A stretch of DNA of 14,757 bases. Source: an uncultured Blautia sp. Lineage in GTDB: Bacteria; Bacillota; Clostridia; Lachnospirales; Lachnospiraceae. The position numbers were made by a program, and so were the translations under genes. Of the stretch, positions 7,998-14,757 are shown one piece after another. The notes below the pieces were generated by a model. It was given only the letters and a program-made list of their open reading frames with translations, did not search any database and was not told where the DNA came from. The DNA lies in assembly GCF_934372025.1 (NCBI RefSeq), contig NZ_CAKROJ010000051.1, forward strand, positions 1 through 14,757. The letters are read 5' to 3'. The stretch's first letter is position 1, and each line of letters opens with the position of its first letter.

Positions 7998-8045
7998 GCA
8001 TTTTTTACATTTTCTTTAATTTTGTTAATTTTATCTTACATTATT

Positions 8046-9224
8046 TTAATTCTGCTCCAGCACTTTCCTTGCTTCCTGAAGCTGATTATCTTCTTCATGA
8101 GTGATATCTGTTTTATTCAGAAGTTCTGCTGCCAGCTTCACTTCAATATCTGGTTTGATTCCTACCTTGTTAATAGAATTTCCATTTGGAGTATAATAAT
8201 CAGATATTGTAAGTTTCACTGCACTTCCATCATTCAATGGTCTTAATTCCTGCACCACTCCCTTTCCATAGGTTGTCGTACCAACAATTTTTCCGATTCC
8301 ATAATCCTGCACTGCCCCTGCAAAAATTTCCGATGCGCTTGCACTGCTTTCGTTAACCAGAACCGCCAGTGGCATATCCAGTTCCTTTTCCCCGTCACAG
8401 GTTTCTTCCTCTCGGTTTCCATATTTATCTTCCGTATATACAATCCGTCCTTTTGGCAAAATCTCCCTCAAAATGTCACAGACAGAAGTGAGAAGGCCTC
8501 CTGGATTGTCTCGAAGATCCACGATCATTTTCTCCATACCCTGCTCTTTCAGATCAGCAAATGCCTCTTTATACTGCTGTGGTGCAACGCCTGTAAACTG
8601 TGTGATCTGAATGTAACCAGTTTCTTCGTCCAACATTTCACTGAACACTGCCGGAAGTTCCACATTTGTCACTTCCACGGTTATACTGAGCGGACTCTCT
8701 TCATTCTCTCTCTGCACCGTTAACACAATATTTCTGCCTTCATTTTGCCTGATCAGACGAACTACCTCGGATAATTCCATATCCGTTACATCGGTATCAT
8801 CAATTGCTGTTATCACATCACCGGAAATCAGTCCTGCTTTTTTGCCGGACCCTCCTTCGTAGCATTCTGCAATCTGTACACCGCCATTCTTATTCTTCTG
8901 AATAGATACTCCAATGCCTACATAAGATCCATCTGTTGACGCTGTTTCCTGTGCATATTCTTCTGCCGTATAATATCTGGAATAAACATCTCCCAAACCA
9001 TATAACAGACCCGCATAGATTCCCTCTGCAAGATCACTCTTGTCAATATCTCCCAGATATTCCTGATCAATCAGTTTTTCCAGATACTCCACCTTTTCTA
9101 CAGTTGCAGAATCTGTCAGAACACTACTGCTCATCTTCTGATGCGCTACCTGCAGTCCGCCTGCTGCAAGCGCGGTGATCAATACACCTGTCAAAATCCC
9201 TTTTGCATACTCTTTATGTTTCAT
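8046..9224 (-). CDS. S41 family C-terminal-processing peptidase (CtpA/CtpB-like), membrane-anchored
   Basis: 392 residues. An N-terminal hydrophobic segment (about 8-25, GILTGVLITALAAGG) is an uncleaved anchor or signal peptide, placing the protease outside the membrane. A helical region follows, then a PDZ domain (about 100-175, with YVGIGVSIQ and GLISGDVITAIDD), then the S41 core: VDLRDNPGG (about 235-243), the nucleophile in NESSASASEI (serine near 296) and the general-base lysine in TTTYGKG (Lys near 321). These are the Ser-Lys dyad residues of CtpA/CtpB proteases. The longer frame to 9275 is rejected: AGGA 8 nt before the ATG at 9224 sets the start. It lies 119 bases after ftsX, as ctpB follows ftsEX in Bacillus subtilis. 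The substrate is unknown; wall hydrolases or their regulators are reasonable candidates. Confidence 0.95.
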   Translation of the reverse strand: MKHKEYAKGILTGVLITALAAGGLQVAHQKMSSSVLTDSATVEKVEYLEKLIDQEYLGDIDKSDLAEGIYAGLLYGLGDVYSRYYTAEEYAQETASTDGSYVGIGVSIQKNKNGGVQIAECYEGGSGKKAGLISGDVITAIDDTDVTDMELSEVVRLIRQNEGRNIVLTVQRENEESPLSITVEVTNVELPAVFSEMLDEETGYIQITQFTGVAPQQYKEAFADLKEQGMEKMIVDLRDNPGGLLTSVCDILREILPKGRIVYTEDKYGNREEETCDGEKELDMPLAVLVNESSASASEIFAGAVQDYGIGKIVGTTTYGKGVVQELRPLNDGSAVKLTISDYYTPNGNSINKVGIKPDIEVKLAAELLNKTDITHEEDNQLQEARKVLEQN

Positions 9225-9295
9225 TTTGCCTTTCCTTTCCATAATTATCAGGGGTAAGGGCTTTTGCCCCGACATCTTTTAACAAATAGCATAAA

Positions 9296-9322
9296 CGGCA
9301 CAGAACCTGAAGTTCCATGCCG
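9296..9322 (-). terminator. Hairpin after ftsX, possible weak terminator
   Basis: CGGCA/TGCCG with an inner GAAC/GTTC stem and a small loop, starting 21 bases past the ftsX stop. The minus-strand tail is TTTATGCTATTTG, a poor U-tract, so it may attenuate rather than end transcription before the S41 protease gene. A second small GC hairpin (GGGC-TTTT-GCCC at 9258-9269, with alternative GGGG/CCCC ends 9251-9270) lies just ahead of the protease ribosome site. Confidence 0.45.
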
Positions 9323-9343
9323 CATAATAATTAATTTCTGTTT

Positions 9344-10249
9344 TTATACTCTTAAATGTTTTCTTGTTGTAATAAGACTTCCCAGGAAACCTATTCCAAT
9401 TCCAAGAGCCAGACCGATTGGAAGAAGTGTCTGATAAATCTGCCATACCGGAATAAAAGCAACAACTCCTGTAAGAACGCTGAACTTATTCAGGATATAC
9501 TCTACAACTGAGTTGTACAGGAAATACAGTGCTGTAAGCGGAATAGCTGCGCCAATCACTCCAAGTACCATACCTTCCAGAAGAAATGGTGCACGTACAA
9601 ATGCGTCTGTCGCACCAATATATTTCATAATCCCAATCTCTTCTTTACGTACGGAAATACCAACCGATACCGTATTGCTGATCAAGAATATTGAAATGAT
9701 CAGCAGAATCGCAATGATTACCATAGATGCATAAGAAACCAGTTTATTAAAGCTTCCAAGGGTATTTGCTGCCTGTTCAGACTGATTTACCTCTCGAACA
9801 TGATCCAGCCCCTGAATATAATTTACCAGTTCTGTCTGCTTCTCAATCTGATTCAGATAAACATGATAGTTTGCTGAATTCACAAGTGGATTATCATCCT
9901 TAAATCCTTCTGCTGCATCTGATCCCTGGAAGTATTTGTCTTTAAAGTTCTCCCATGCCTGATCTGCAGATTCAAATTCGATTCTCTCAACTTCCGGTCG
10001 TGCCTGGATCAGATTTCCGACTTCCTGCATCTGTTCTTCCGTAGTTCCCTCATCAAAGAATACAGTTACCGGAACTTCCTGCTCGACTTTCTGTGCAATA
10101 TTGTCAACATTTGTCACAAGTGAATAAAAAATACCTACCAGAAAGATACAGGCAGCCATCGTCAGGATAGATGCAATAGAAAACATCCAGTTTCTCTTGA
10201 TGTTTTTGATACCCTGTTTGAGGGTATACCAGATTGTACTAGGCCTCAT
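9344..10249 (-). CDS. ftsX: Cell division protein FtsX (ABC-type permease subunit)
   Basis: 301 residues from the ATG at 10249, which follows AAGGAGG at 5-nt spacing; the open frame runs 10 codons further but without a ribosome site. Layout is standard for FtsX: a cytoplasmic amphipathic N-terminus, helix 1 (about 22-45), a large extracellular domain (about 46-170, with VPVTVFFDEGTTEEQ), then helices 2-4 (about 172-195, 223-245, 272-295), and the conserved cytoplasmic VRKEEIGIMKYIGAT loop between helices 2 and 3. FtsX couples FtsE ATP hydrolysis to activation of peptidoglycan hydrolases or their activators through the extracellular domain. Its start lies inside the end of ftsE (11-base overlap), which indicates translational coupling. 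Confidence 0.96.
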   Translation of the reverse strand: MRPSTIWYTLKQGIKNIKRNWMFSIASILTMAACIFLVGIFYSLVTNVDNIAQKVEQEVPVTVFFDEGTTEEQMQEVGNLIQARPEVERIEFESADQAWENFKDKYFQGSDAAEGFKDDNPLVNSANYHVYLNQIEKQTELVNYIQGLDHVREVNQSEQAANTLGSFNKLVSYASMVIIAILLIISIFLISNTVSVGISVRKEEIGIMKYIGATDAFVRAPFLLEGMVLGVIGAAIPLTALYFLYNSVVEYILNKFSVLTGVVAFIPVWQIYQTLLPIGLALGIGIGFLGSLITTRKHLRV

Positions 10250-10931
10250 GATATCCTCCTTCTTTCTCGTCACTGACAATCACACCGTCGTGCATGGTAA
10301 CTACTCGTTTCTTCATTGCATTGACGATTTCTTTATTGTGAGTTACTACAAGAACCGTAGTTCCACGTTCATTGATCTGTTCCAGAAGCTTCATAATTTC
10401 TTCTGAAGTCTTTGGATCAAGATTTCCGGTCGGCTCATCTGCCAGAAGGATATCCGGACGATTTACAAGTGCTCTCGCCAGTGCAACTCTCTGCTGCTCA
10501 CCACCGGAAAGTTCATCCGGATAAGATTTGTATTTTTCAGCAAGTCCTACTTCCTGAAGCACCTCCGGTACACGTCTTCGAATCACACGGGTCGGTCTCC
10601 CGATTACACGCTGTGCAAAAGCCACATTCTCATAAACATTACGGTCTTTCAAAAGACGGAAGTCCTGAAATACAACACCAAGCTTACGGCGATATTTTGC
10701 AACGCGGCGATGTTTCATCTTCTCCAGTCGCTCGCCACTGACAATCAACTGTCCACTGGTACTGTCAAGTTCTTTCATCAGAAGCTTGATCAGCGTAGAT
10801 TTACCTGATCCACTGCTTCCTACCACAAAAACAAATTCTCCTTTATCAACGTGCAAATTTGCATGGTTTACAGCCGGAAGGCCTTTGCCATACGATTTTG
10901 TCACATCAATCAGATCGATCATCGTTTCCAT
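10239..10931 (-). CDS. ftsE: Cell division ATP-binding protein FtsE
   Basis: 230 residues, normal FtsE length. All ABC ATPase motifs are present: Walker A GSSGSGKS (38-45), Q-loop Gln89 in FQDFRLL (the DFRLL sequence is typical of FtsE), signature LSGGEQQR (141-148), Walker B ILLADEP (161-167) with GNLD D-loop, and the switch histidine His198. The ATG follows AGGAGG at 5 nt. It acts at the inner face of the membrane with FtsX to drive cell-wall hydrolysis during division or elongation. No firm promoter was found in the 276-base gap before it, which holds the terminator of the upstream regulator gene (11058-11087) and otherwise no gene. Confidence 0.97.
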   Translation of the reverse strand: METMIDLIDVTKSYGKGLPAVNHANLHVDKGEFVFVVGSSGSGKSTLIKLLMKELDSTSGQLIVSGERLEKMKHRRVAKYRRKLGVVFQDFRLLKDRNVYENVAFAQRVIGRPTRVIRRRVPEVLQEVGLAEKYKSYPDELSGGEQQRVALARALVNRPDILLADEPTGNLDPKTSEEIMKLLEQINERGTTVLVVTHNKEIVNAMKKRVVTMHDGVIVSDEKEGGYHEA

Positions 10932-11057
10932 ATTATCCTCCTCTATCTACATCTGGTTTCAGAATATAATATTATCCTAACTTCCATATGCATCTGGTCG
11001 CATCCTCGCGGATCGTTTTTATGTAGCAGGAACATCACAAAGTAATCTCCTGTTGCA

Positions 11058-11087
11058 TAAAAAATGCTGCCAGCATCCCGGCAGCAT
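11058..11087 (-). terminator. Rho-independent terminator after the CdaR-type regulator gene
   Basis: Perfect 8-bp stem ATGCTGCC/GGCAGCAT around an 8-nt loop, followed on the minus strand by TTTTTTATG. It lies about 120 bases after the regulator stop codon and separates that unit from ftsE-ftsX. Confidence 0.85.
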
Positions 11088-11207
11088 TAAGATGCATCCT
11101 GCGGTATAATCAACATTTCGTAACAAAGTTGTAACATATTTCCTGACCGAATGCAAGTATTTTTATTAATTTCACGAAAATTTCATATTACACATGAGCA
11201 TCAATTA

Positions 11208-12296
11208 TCAGTACTCAAGTGTTTCCATGTACTTCATATATCTGACAACCATCAGAGCAATTTTGAATGTGATTGCATCTTCAAACACACGAAGATCCAG
11301 TCCTGTGCTCTTCTGAAGCTTGTCCAGACGGTATACCAGTGTATTTCTGTGAATATAGAGCTGTCTGGATGTCTCGGAAACATTCAGGCTGTTCTCAAAG
11401 AATTTATCAATCGTAACTAGTGTTTCTTCATCGAAATCATCTGGTGATTTGTTTTCAAAAATTTCTTTGATGAACATTTTACACAGCGGGATCGGCAGCT
11501 GATAGATCAGACGTCCGATTCCAAGAGAACTGTATGCGATAACATCTTTTTCGCCAAAGAAGATCTTTCCGACATCCAAAGCCATTCTTGCTTCTTTATA
11601 AGAACGTGAAACCTCTTTCAACTCATTCACAATTGTACCATATGCAATATGTGTCTCTTCATTCTGATTCAGCCCAAGTGTATCAAGAATTGCATGTGCG
11701 AGTTTGTCCATTTCCGGATATCCCTCACCGTCTTCCAGTTCTTTAACAATAATAATGCTCTTTTCATCAACAGCTGTGATAAAGTCTTTACTCTTACCGC
11801 CAAAGAAACTCTTCACGCTCTCCATGGAACTGTGATCCTTCTCCTGCTGAAGTTCCAGAATCATAACTACTCGACGCACATCTGCGTCAATATGAAGTTT
11901 CTTTGCACGGTTATAAATGTCCACAAGAAGAAGGTTATCCAAAAGAAGATTCTTGATAAAGCTGTCTTTGTCAAAGCGCTCTTTATATGCAACAATCAGA
12001 TTCTGAATCTGGAATGCTGCAAGCTTTCCTACCATATAAGTATCTTCGTCATCACCATGTGCCACCAGTACATATTCTAACTGATAGTCATCACAGACTT
12101 TAAAATACTGAAATCCTTTTACGAGCTGGCTGTCTGCCTGTGATTCTACAAATGCCTGTATATCTCCTGGCTGAATTGAAAAGTCTGCGAATGTTGTTGC
12201 AAGAACCTTCCCTTCTGTGTCAATGATGCAGAATTCTGTTCTGGATATTTCTTTAAGTCCTTCTAGTGTATTCTGTAGTACCTGATTTGATATCAT
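11208..12296 (-). CDS. CdaR/PucR-family transcriptional regulator (sugar-diacid regulator-like)
   Basis: 362 residues from the ATG at 12296. The N-terminal part (about 1-130, ISNQVLQNTLEGLKEISRTEF...) matches the putative sugar-diacid-recognition domain of CdaR. The middle (about 140-280) is the GGDEF-like/PucR linker region, including YKEARMALDVG. The C-terminus is the PucR-type helix-turn-helix (about 302-332): NVSETSRQLYIHRNTLVYRL. Such proteins usually activate genes for carbohydrate acids or purines, but no such genes are adjacent; in this window the neighbours are ftsEX and a YitT gene, so the effector and targets are unknown. The start is chosen over the in-frame ATG at 12350 because AGAAGGG precedes it at about 10 nt, whereas the ATG at 12350 touches its ribosome site directly. 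The weak spacing leaves some doubt. Confidence 0.88.
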   Translation of the reverse strand: MISNQVLQNTLEGLKEISRTEFCIIDTEGKVLATTFADFSIQPGDIQAFVESQADSQLVKGFQYFKVCDDYQLEYVLVAHGDDEDTYMVGKLAAFQIQNLIVAYKERFDKDSFIKNLLLDNLLLVDIYNRAKKLHIDADVRRVVMILELQQEKDHSSMESVKSFFGGKSKDFITAVDEKSIIIVKELEDGEGYPEMDKLAHAILDTLGLNQNEETHIAYGTIVNELKEVSRSYKEARMALDVGKIFFGEKDVIAYSSLGIGRLIYQLPIPLCKMFIKEIFENKSPDDFDEETLVTIDKFFENSLNVSETSRQLYIHRNTLVYRLDKLQKSTGLDLRVFEDAITFKIALMVVRYMKYMETLEY

Positions 12297-12318
12297 CTGC
12301 TTACATCCCTTCTCGCTT

Positions 12319-12345
12319 TTATGCGTATTTCTCCCATTTCCCCAT
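12319..12345 (-). CDS. Possible 8-codon leader ORF ahead of the CdaR-type gene
   Basis: Reads MGKWEKYA then TAA. Its ATG has GAAGGA at an ideal 5-nt spacing, better than the spacing of the downstream regulator start at 12296. It is out of frame with the regulator and ends 22 bases before it; a start-stop ATGTAA follows in the ribosome site of the regulator. It could tune regulator translation or be chance. Confidence 0.25.
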   Translation of the reverse strand: MGKWEKYA

Positions 12346-12376
12346 AGCATTCCTTCGTTATGTGTTATTTTAATAC

Positions 12377-12410
12377 AGAATCACCAAAAATAAAAGCCCA
12401 AACTGATTCT
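12377..12410. repeat. Inverted repeat upstream of the CdaR-type gene (operator or terminator candidate)
   Basis: AGAATCA (12377-12383) and TGATTCT (12404-12410) are perfect 7-bp arms 20 bases apart, closely upstream of a TAAAAT (-10-like) sequence ahead of the regulator. On the plus strand the right arm is followed by TTTTTTT AC TTTTTTTT, like a terminator, but no plus-strand gene feeds it. It also follows the YitT stop by about 28 bases, so it may partly end that transcript. I cannot choose between operator and terminator. Confidence 0.4.
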
Positions 12411-12437
12411 TTTTTTACTTTTTTTTGTGTATAATAT

Positions 12438-13301
12438 CTATTTTTCTATAAATCCTTCTCCATGAACCTCTCTTGCATCCCCTACAATGACAAATGCCTT
12501 CTCATCGATCTCATCAATTTTCTCTTTCAGCTGCACGAGTTCTTTCTTTCCAACCACACAAAAGAGCATAAGTTTATCTTCTCCTGAATACATTCCTTTG
12601 GCAGGAATACCGGTAATTCCACGATCCATATCCTCTATTACCATTCTCGCAACTTCATCCGGCTTATCTGTAATAATATAAACAGATTTGGAAAACTTAA
12701 GGCCTTCAATAATACCATCCGAAACTTTTGTTACAAGAAATACTGCTATGATAGCATAAAGCGCACGTTCTACACCAAATACATACATACCGACAATAAC
12801 TACCGCACCGTCTACAAACTGCATGATCTGTGCAATAGAGTAGTGTCTCAGATATTTCTGGATGATGGCTGCCAGAAGGTCAGTTCCTCCGGTGGTTCCG
12901 CCTCCCAGAAAGACAAAACCAATTCCGATTCCCTGCAAAAGACCTCCATAAAGTGCAACCAGCAAAAGATCTGCGGACAACTTCCATGAAGGAAGTATTG
13001 CCAGCCAGACCGTAAGTGAGAGATCACCCAGAAGTGCTTTTTTTACAAACTTAAATCCTTTTATTTTAGTAGCGAGAAGAAACAATGGAACGTTCAACGC
13101 CAGGTTCGTAAACCAAAGAGGGATTCCGTCTCCGTACAAACCATTTGTCCAGGACTTTACCAGAATTGCTATACCGGAAAAACCGCCGGTTACCATTCCT
13201 GCCGCATCAAAACAGGAAGTGATCGCAGTTCCCATAAGTCCGGTTCCGATAATTATTAAAAGATATTCCAGATACCAGGGTTTTTTACGAGTATTTTTCA
13301 T
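12438..13301 (-). CDS. YitT family membrane protein (DUF161 + DUF2179)
   Basis: 287 residues. The N-terminal two thirds hold about five to six hydrophobic segments (first at about 13-30), with the family glycine-rich sequences DAAGMVTGGFSGIAIL (about 32-47) and FLGGGTTGGTDLLA (about 130-143). The C-terminal 80 residues are soluble and match DUF2179, including SVYIITDKPDEVA, the MDRGITGIPAKGMYSG segment and a final FVIVGDAREVHGEGF. The biochemical role of YitT proteins is not established; transport is often assumed. The ATG at 13301 has AAAGGAG at 5 nt; the frame upstream to a TTG at 13352 is non-genic and overlaps a terminator arm. Its own promoter is not clear. Confidence 0.93.
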   Translation of the reverse strand: MKNTRKKPWYLEYLLIIIGTGLMGTAITSCFDAAGMVTGGFSGIAILVKSWTNGLYGDGIPLWFTNLALNVPLFLLATKIKGFKFVKKALLGDLSLTVWLAILPSWKLSADLLLVALYGGLLQGIGIGFVFLGGGTTGGTDLLAAIIQKYLRHYSIAQIMQFVDGAVVIVGMYVFGVERALYAIIAVFLVTKVSDGIIEGLKFSKSVYIITDKPDEVARMVIEDMDRGITGIPAKGMYSGEDKLMLFCVVGKKELVQLKEKIDEIDEKAFVIVGDAREVHGEGFIEK

Positions 13302-13352
13302 AGATTCTCCTTTCTCTGCTGCTATATCTTGATAAAGTATCCCGTAACCCAA

Positions 13353-13391
13353 AAGAACGGGAACAGCGTCTGTTGGCTGTTTCCCGTTCTT
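13353..13391 (-). terminator. Rho-independent terminator after the PqqD-like gene
   Basis: A long stem, AAGAACGGGAA plus CAGC on one side and GCTG plus TTCCCGTTCTT on the other (one bulged base), closes an 8-nt loop 9 bases past the stop codon. The minus-strand product ends CTTTTGGG, so the U-tract is short, but the stem is very stable. Confidence 0.8.
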
Positions 13392-13399
13392 AGTGTGCC

Positions 13400-13801
13400 C
13401 TATTTGGAAGGCATATTTGCAAATTTAATAAAATGATAGCTCTCAACAATCTGGAAATATTTGATAATTCTCGGATACAGCGGTTCTGCTGCTTCCCCAA
13501 ATTCTTCCTTCACCAGTGCCGCAATCTCTGTGACAGTACGTTTCCCGTCGATCAGCGGCCAGATAAAAGTTCCCTGTGCATCCAGATGAACCTTGGTGTA
13601 CTGCGGTTTGTTGAATACTTTCTGTGCAATCTTGTTGAACAGTCCTGTATTCTCTACATCCAGGATCACTCTGCCTTTGATATCCTTGTGCCAGTGAAGT
13701 TCCTCGGATCTCACCGGAATCAGATCCAGATAGTTGATATCCATATTTTGTTTTTTGCTTTTTTTACTCTGTTTTTTCATCAGGCTTTTTTCTTTTTCCA
13801 T
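13400..13801 (-). CDS. PqqD-like (RiPP recognition element-like) small protein
   Basis: 133 residues from the ATG at 13801, or 126 from the ATG at 13780. The second start shares a base with the transporter stop (TGATG), so reinitiation there is plausible; neither has a good ribosome site. The first 20 residues are very lysine-rich. Residues about 45-125 match the PqqD fold, a small winged-helix-like domain: a strand pair around RVILDVENTG, a middle AQGTFIWPLIDGKRTVTEIAALVKEEF stretch (76-101) and a final helix of aromatic and charged residues. PqqD-type domains bind leader peptides of modified peptides for radical-SAM enzymes. No such enzyme or precursor is visible here; the partner is the oligopeptide transporter it overlaps. 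Cytoplasmic; function unknown. Confidence 0.8.
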   Translation of the reverse strand: MEKEKSLMKKQSKKSKKQNMDINYLDLIPVRSEELHWHKDIKGRVILDVENTGLFNKIAQKVFNKPQYTKVHLDAQGTFIWPLIDGKRTVTEIAALVKEEFGEAAEPLYPRIIKYFQIVESYHFIKFANMPSK

Positions 13802-14757
13802 AAGGAGAATTTCAGCAGTGTCAGGATCATGATAATCATGAGAACAACACCACCGATATTGCCAAAGTTAACAACTCCGGATACATCCAGGCTGATACCA
13901 GCAACTGCAAGGATAGCAAGTGCAATACCTACCAGACCTTCTCCGGCGATCATACCAGCACAGTACAGTGTACCATCTGTAACCTGATCGTTCTTTGTTT
14001 TTTCATCAACGTTCTTTCTGCCATCCATAAACATACGAACAACACCACCGATCATGATGGTTGCGTTCAGATAGATTGGAAGGTAAAGACCGATTGCAAA
14101 AGGCATTACCGGAATTCTTAAGATTTCCATACCAATCGCAAGGAATACTCCGATAAATACAAGTGCCCATGGAAGATTTCCACCCATGATACCTTCAACG
14201 ATCATCTTCATCAGACCTGCCTGAGGAGCCGGAACTTCTGCTCCACCATATCCCCATGCTGCATCCAGAAGATACAGAACACCACCGATTGCAAGACCGG
14301 AAGCAACAACACCGATCAGCTCACCGATCTGCTGTGTCTTAGGAGTTGCACCAAGAAGGTATCCTGTCTTAAGGTCCTGAGAAGTATCACCAGCGATAGC
14401 TGCGATGATGCAGATTACGGAACCGATTGCGATTGCTGCTTTCATACCATCGATTCCAGTCTGTCCGCTGCTCTTGATCACAATTGTAGAGATCAGAAGT
14501 GTAGCGATTGCCATACCGGAAACCGGATTGTTAGAGCTACCGATCATACCTACCATACGGGAAGATACAGTTGCAAAGAAGAATCCGAAGATTACGATCA
14601 GGAGTGCTCCGAGCGGATTAACCGGGATAGCCGGTACTGCCCAGATGATCACTACCATTGCAACGATACCGATCAGGATGAAGTTCATCGGAAGATCTCT
14701 GTCAGTTCTTGCTGTTCCTTTAACGGAACCGCCTTTAAGATCTTTCATAGAATCACG
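13780..14757 (-). CDS. OPT-family oligopeptide transporter, C-terminal half (partial, N-terminus beyond right edge)
   Basis: The frame is open to the right edge (325 residues seen); the methionine at 14748 is internal, since codons R-D-S precede it. Bacterial OPT proteins usually exceed 600 residues, so about half is present. At least eight hydrophobic segments are visible, with OPT features: SSNNPVSGMAIATLL, GDTSQDLKTGYLLGATPKTQQIGE, and PVMPFAIGLYLPIYLNATIM near the end. The family takes up short peptides, or metal chelates in some members, by proton coupling. The sequence ends LWKKKKA and overlaps the PqqD-like gene by 22 bases (or one, with the shorter start), so the two are translated together. 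The substrate cannot be read from the sequence. Confidence 0.93.
   Translation of the reverse strand, partial: RDSMKDLKGGSVKGTARTDRDLPMNFILIGIVAMVVIIWAVPAIPVNPLGALLIVIFGFFFATVSSRMVGMIGSSNNPVSGMAIATLLISTIVIKSSGQTGIDGMKAAIAIGSVICIIAAIAGDTSQDLKTGYLLGATPKTQQIGELIGVVASGLAIGGVLYLLDAAWGYGGAEVPAPQAGLMKMIVEGIMGGNLPWALVFIGVFLAIGMEILRIPVMPFAIGLYLPIYLNATIMIGGVVRMFMDGRKNVDEKTKNDQVTDGTLYCAGMIAGEGLVGIALAILAVAGISLDVSGVVNFGNIGGVVLMIIMILTLLKFSLWKKKKA

Noticed and set aside
11105..11145. TTGCAT-17-TACAAC promoter-like pair after the CdaR-type gene
   Set aside because: The boxes match poorly, and transcription from here would run straight into the strong terminator at 11058-11087, so it is unlikely to serve ftsE.
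11649..12080. Plus-strand 143-codon open frame
   Set aside because: Antisense shadow of the CdaR-type regulator gene; no ribosome site or family resemblance.
12377..12437. Strong plus-strand terminator (hairpin plus T-tract)
   Set aside because: No plus-strand gene precedes it; kept only as an inverted repeat of uncertain role.
13433..13987. Plus-strand 184-codon open frame
   Set aside because: Antisense across the PqqD-like gene and the end of the OPT gene; shadow composition only.
1..14757. Mobile element, prophage, CRISPR, tRNA or toxin-antitoxin content
   Set aside because: No transposase, integrase, regularly spaced repeats, cloverleaf or paired small toxin genes could be seen on either strand.

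Overview
The window looks like a chromosomal segment of a low-to-moderate GC Firmicute, most likely a gut Lachnospiraceae (Clostridia). This is inferred from the gene set (DegV, YitT, a CdaR-type regulator, ftsE-ftsX next to an S41 protease, an OPT transporter with a PqqD-like partner, a kinase with two periplasmic-binding domains), from strong AGGAGG-type ribosome sites, and from ordinary sigma-70/SigA-type promoters. The genus cannot be fixed by eye. Every convincing gene lies on the minus strand, so transcription runs from right to left. There are 11 genes, two of them cut by the window edges. No tRNA, rRNA, CRISPR array, insertion sequence or prophage gene was seen.

In transcription order from the right edge: (1) the C-terminal half of an OPT-family oligopeptide transporter overlaps a small PqqD-like protein, and a strong hairpin terminator follows. 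(2) A YitT-family membrane protein comes next. (3) A CdaR/PucR-type regulator follows, with an 8-codon leader ORF and an inverted repeat in front of it and a clear terminator behind it. (4) ftsE and ftsX overlap by 11 bases, and a secreted S41 PDZ protease lies downstream. (5) A secreted protein with two fibronectin-III-like repeats and a putative lysozyme-like C-terminal domain has its own promoter. (6) An uncharacterised cytoplasmic protein with a PD-(D/E)XK-like motif has its own promoter. (7) A Na+/phosphate cotransporter with a PhoU-like tail has its own promoter. (8) A DegV fatty-acid-binding protein has its own promoter and terminator. (9) A 158-bp multi-hairpin inverted-repeat element lies just upstream of (10) a membrane sensor histidine kinase with two tandem SBP_bac_3 domains, cut by the left edge.

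The clearest functional unit is cell-envelope remodelling. FtsEX is an ABC-type activator of peptidoglycan hydrolases. It sits with a C-terminal-processing protease and, one gene further, a secreted candidate wall hydrolase. The rest are mostly single-gene transcription units for housekeeping or transport.

Several start codons were moved inward from the longest open frame because a Shine-Dalgarno site, or a promoter lying inside the longer frame, fixes them: the phosphate transporter, the PD-(D/E)XK-like gene, the S41 protease, ftsX, the CdaR gene and the YitT gene. Points most worth a second look are the structured repeat at 2092-2249, the PD-(D/E)XK-like gene, the FN3/lysozyme-like secreted protein beside ftsEX, and the OPT/PqqD-like pair. 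Nothing here is a clear new defence or mobile system.
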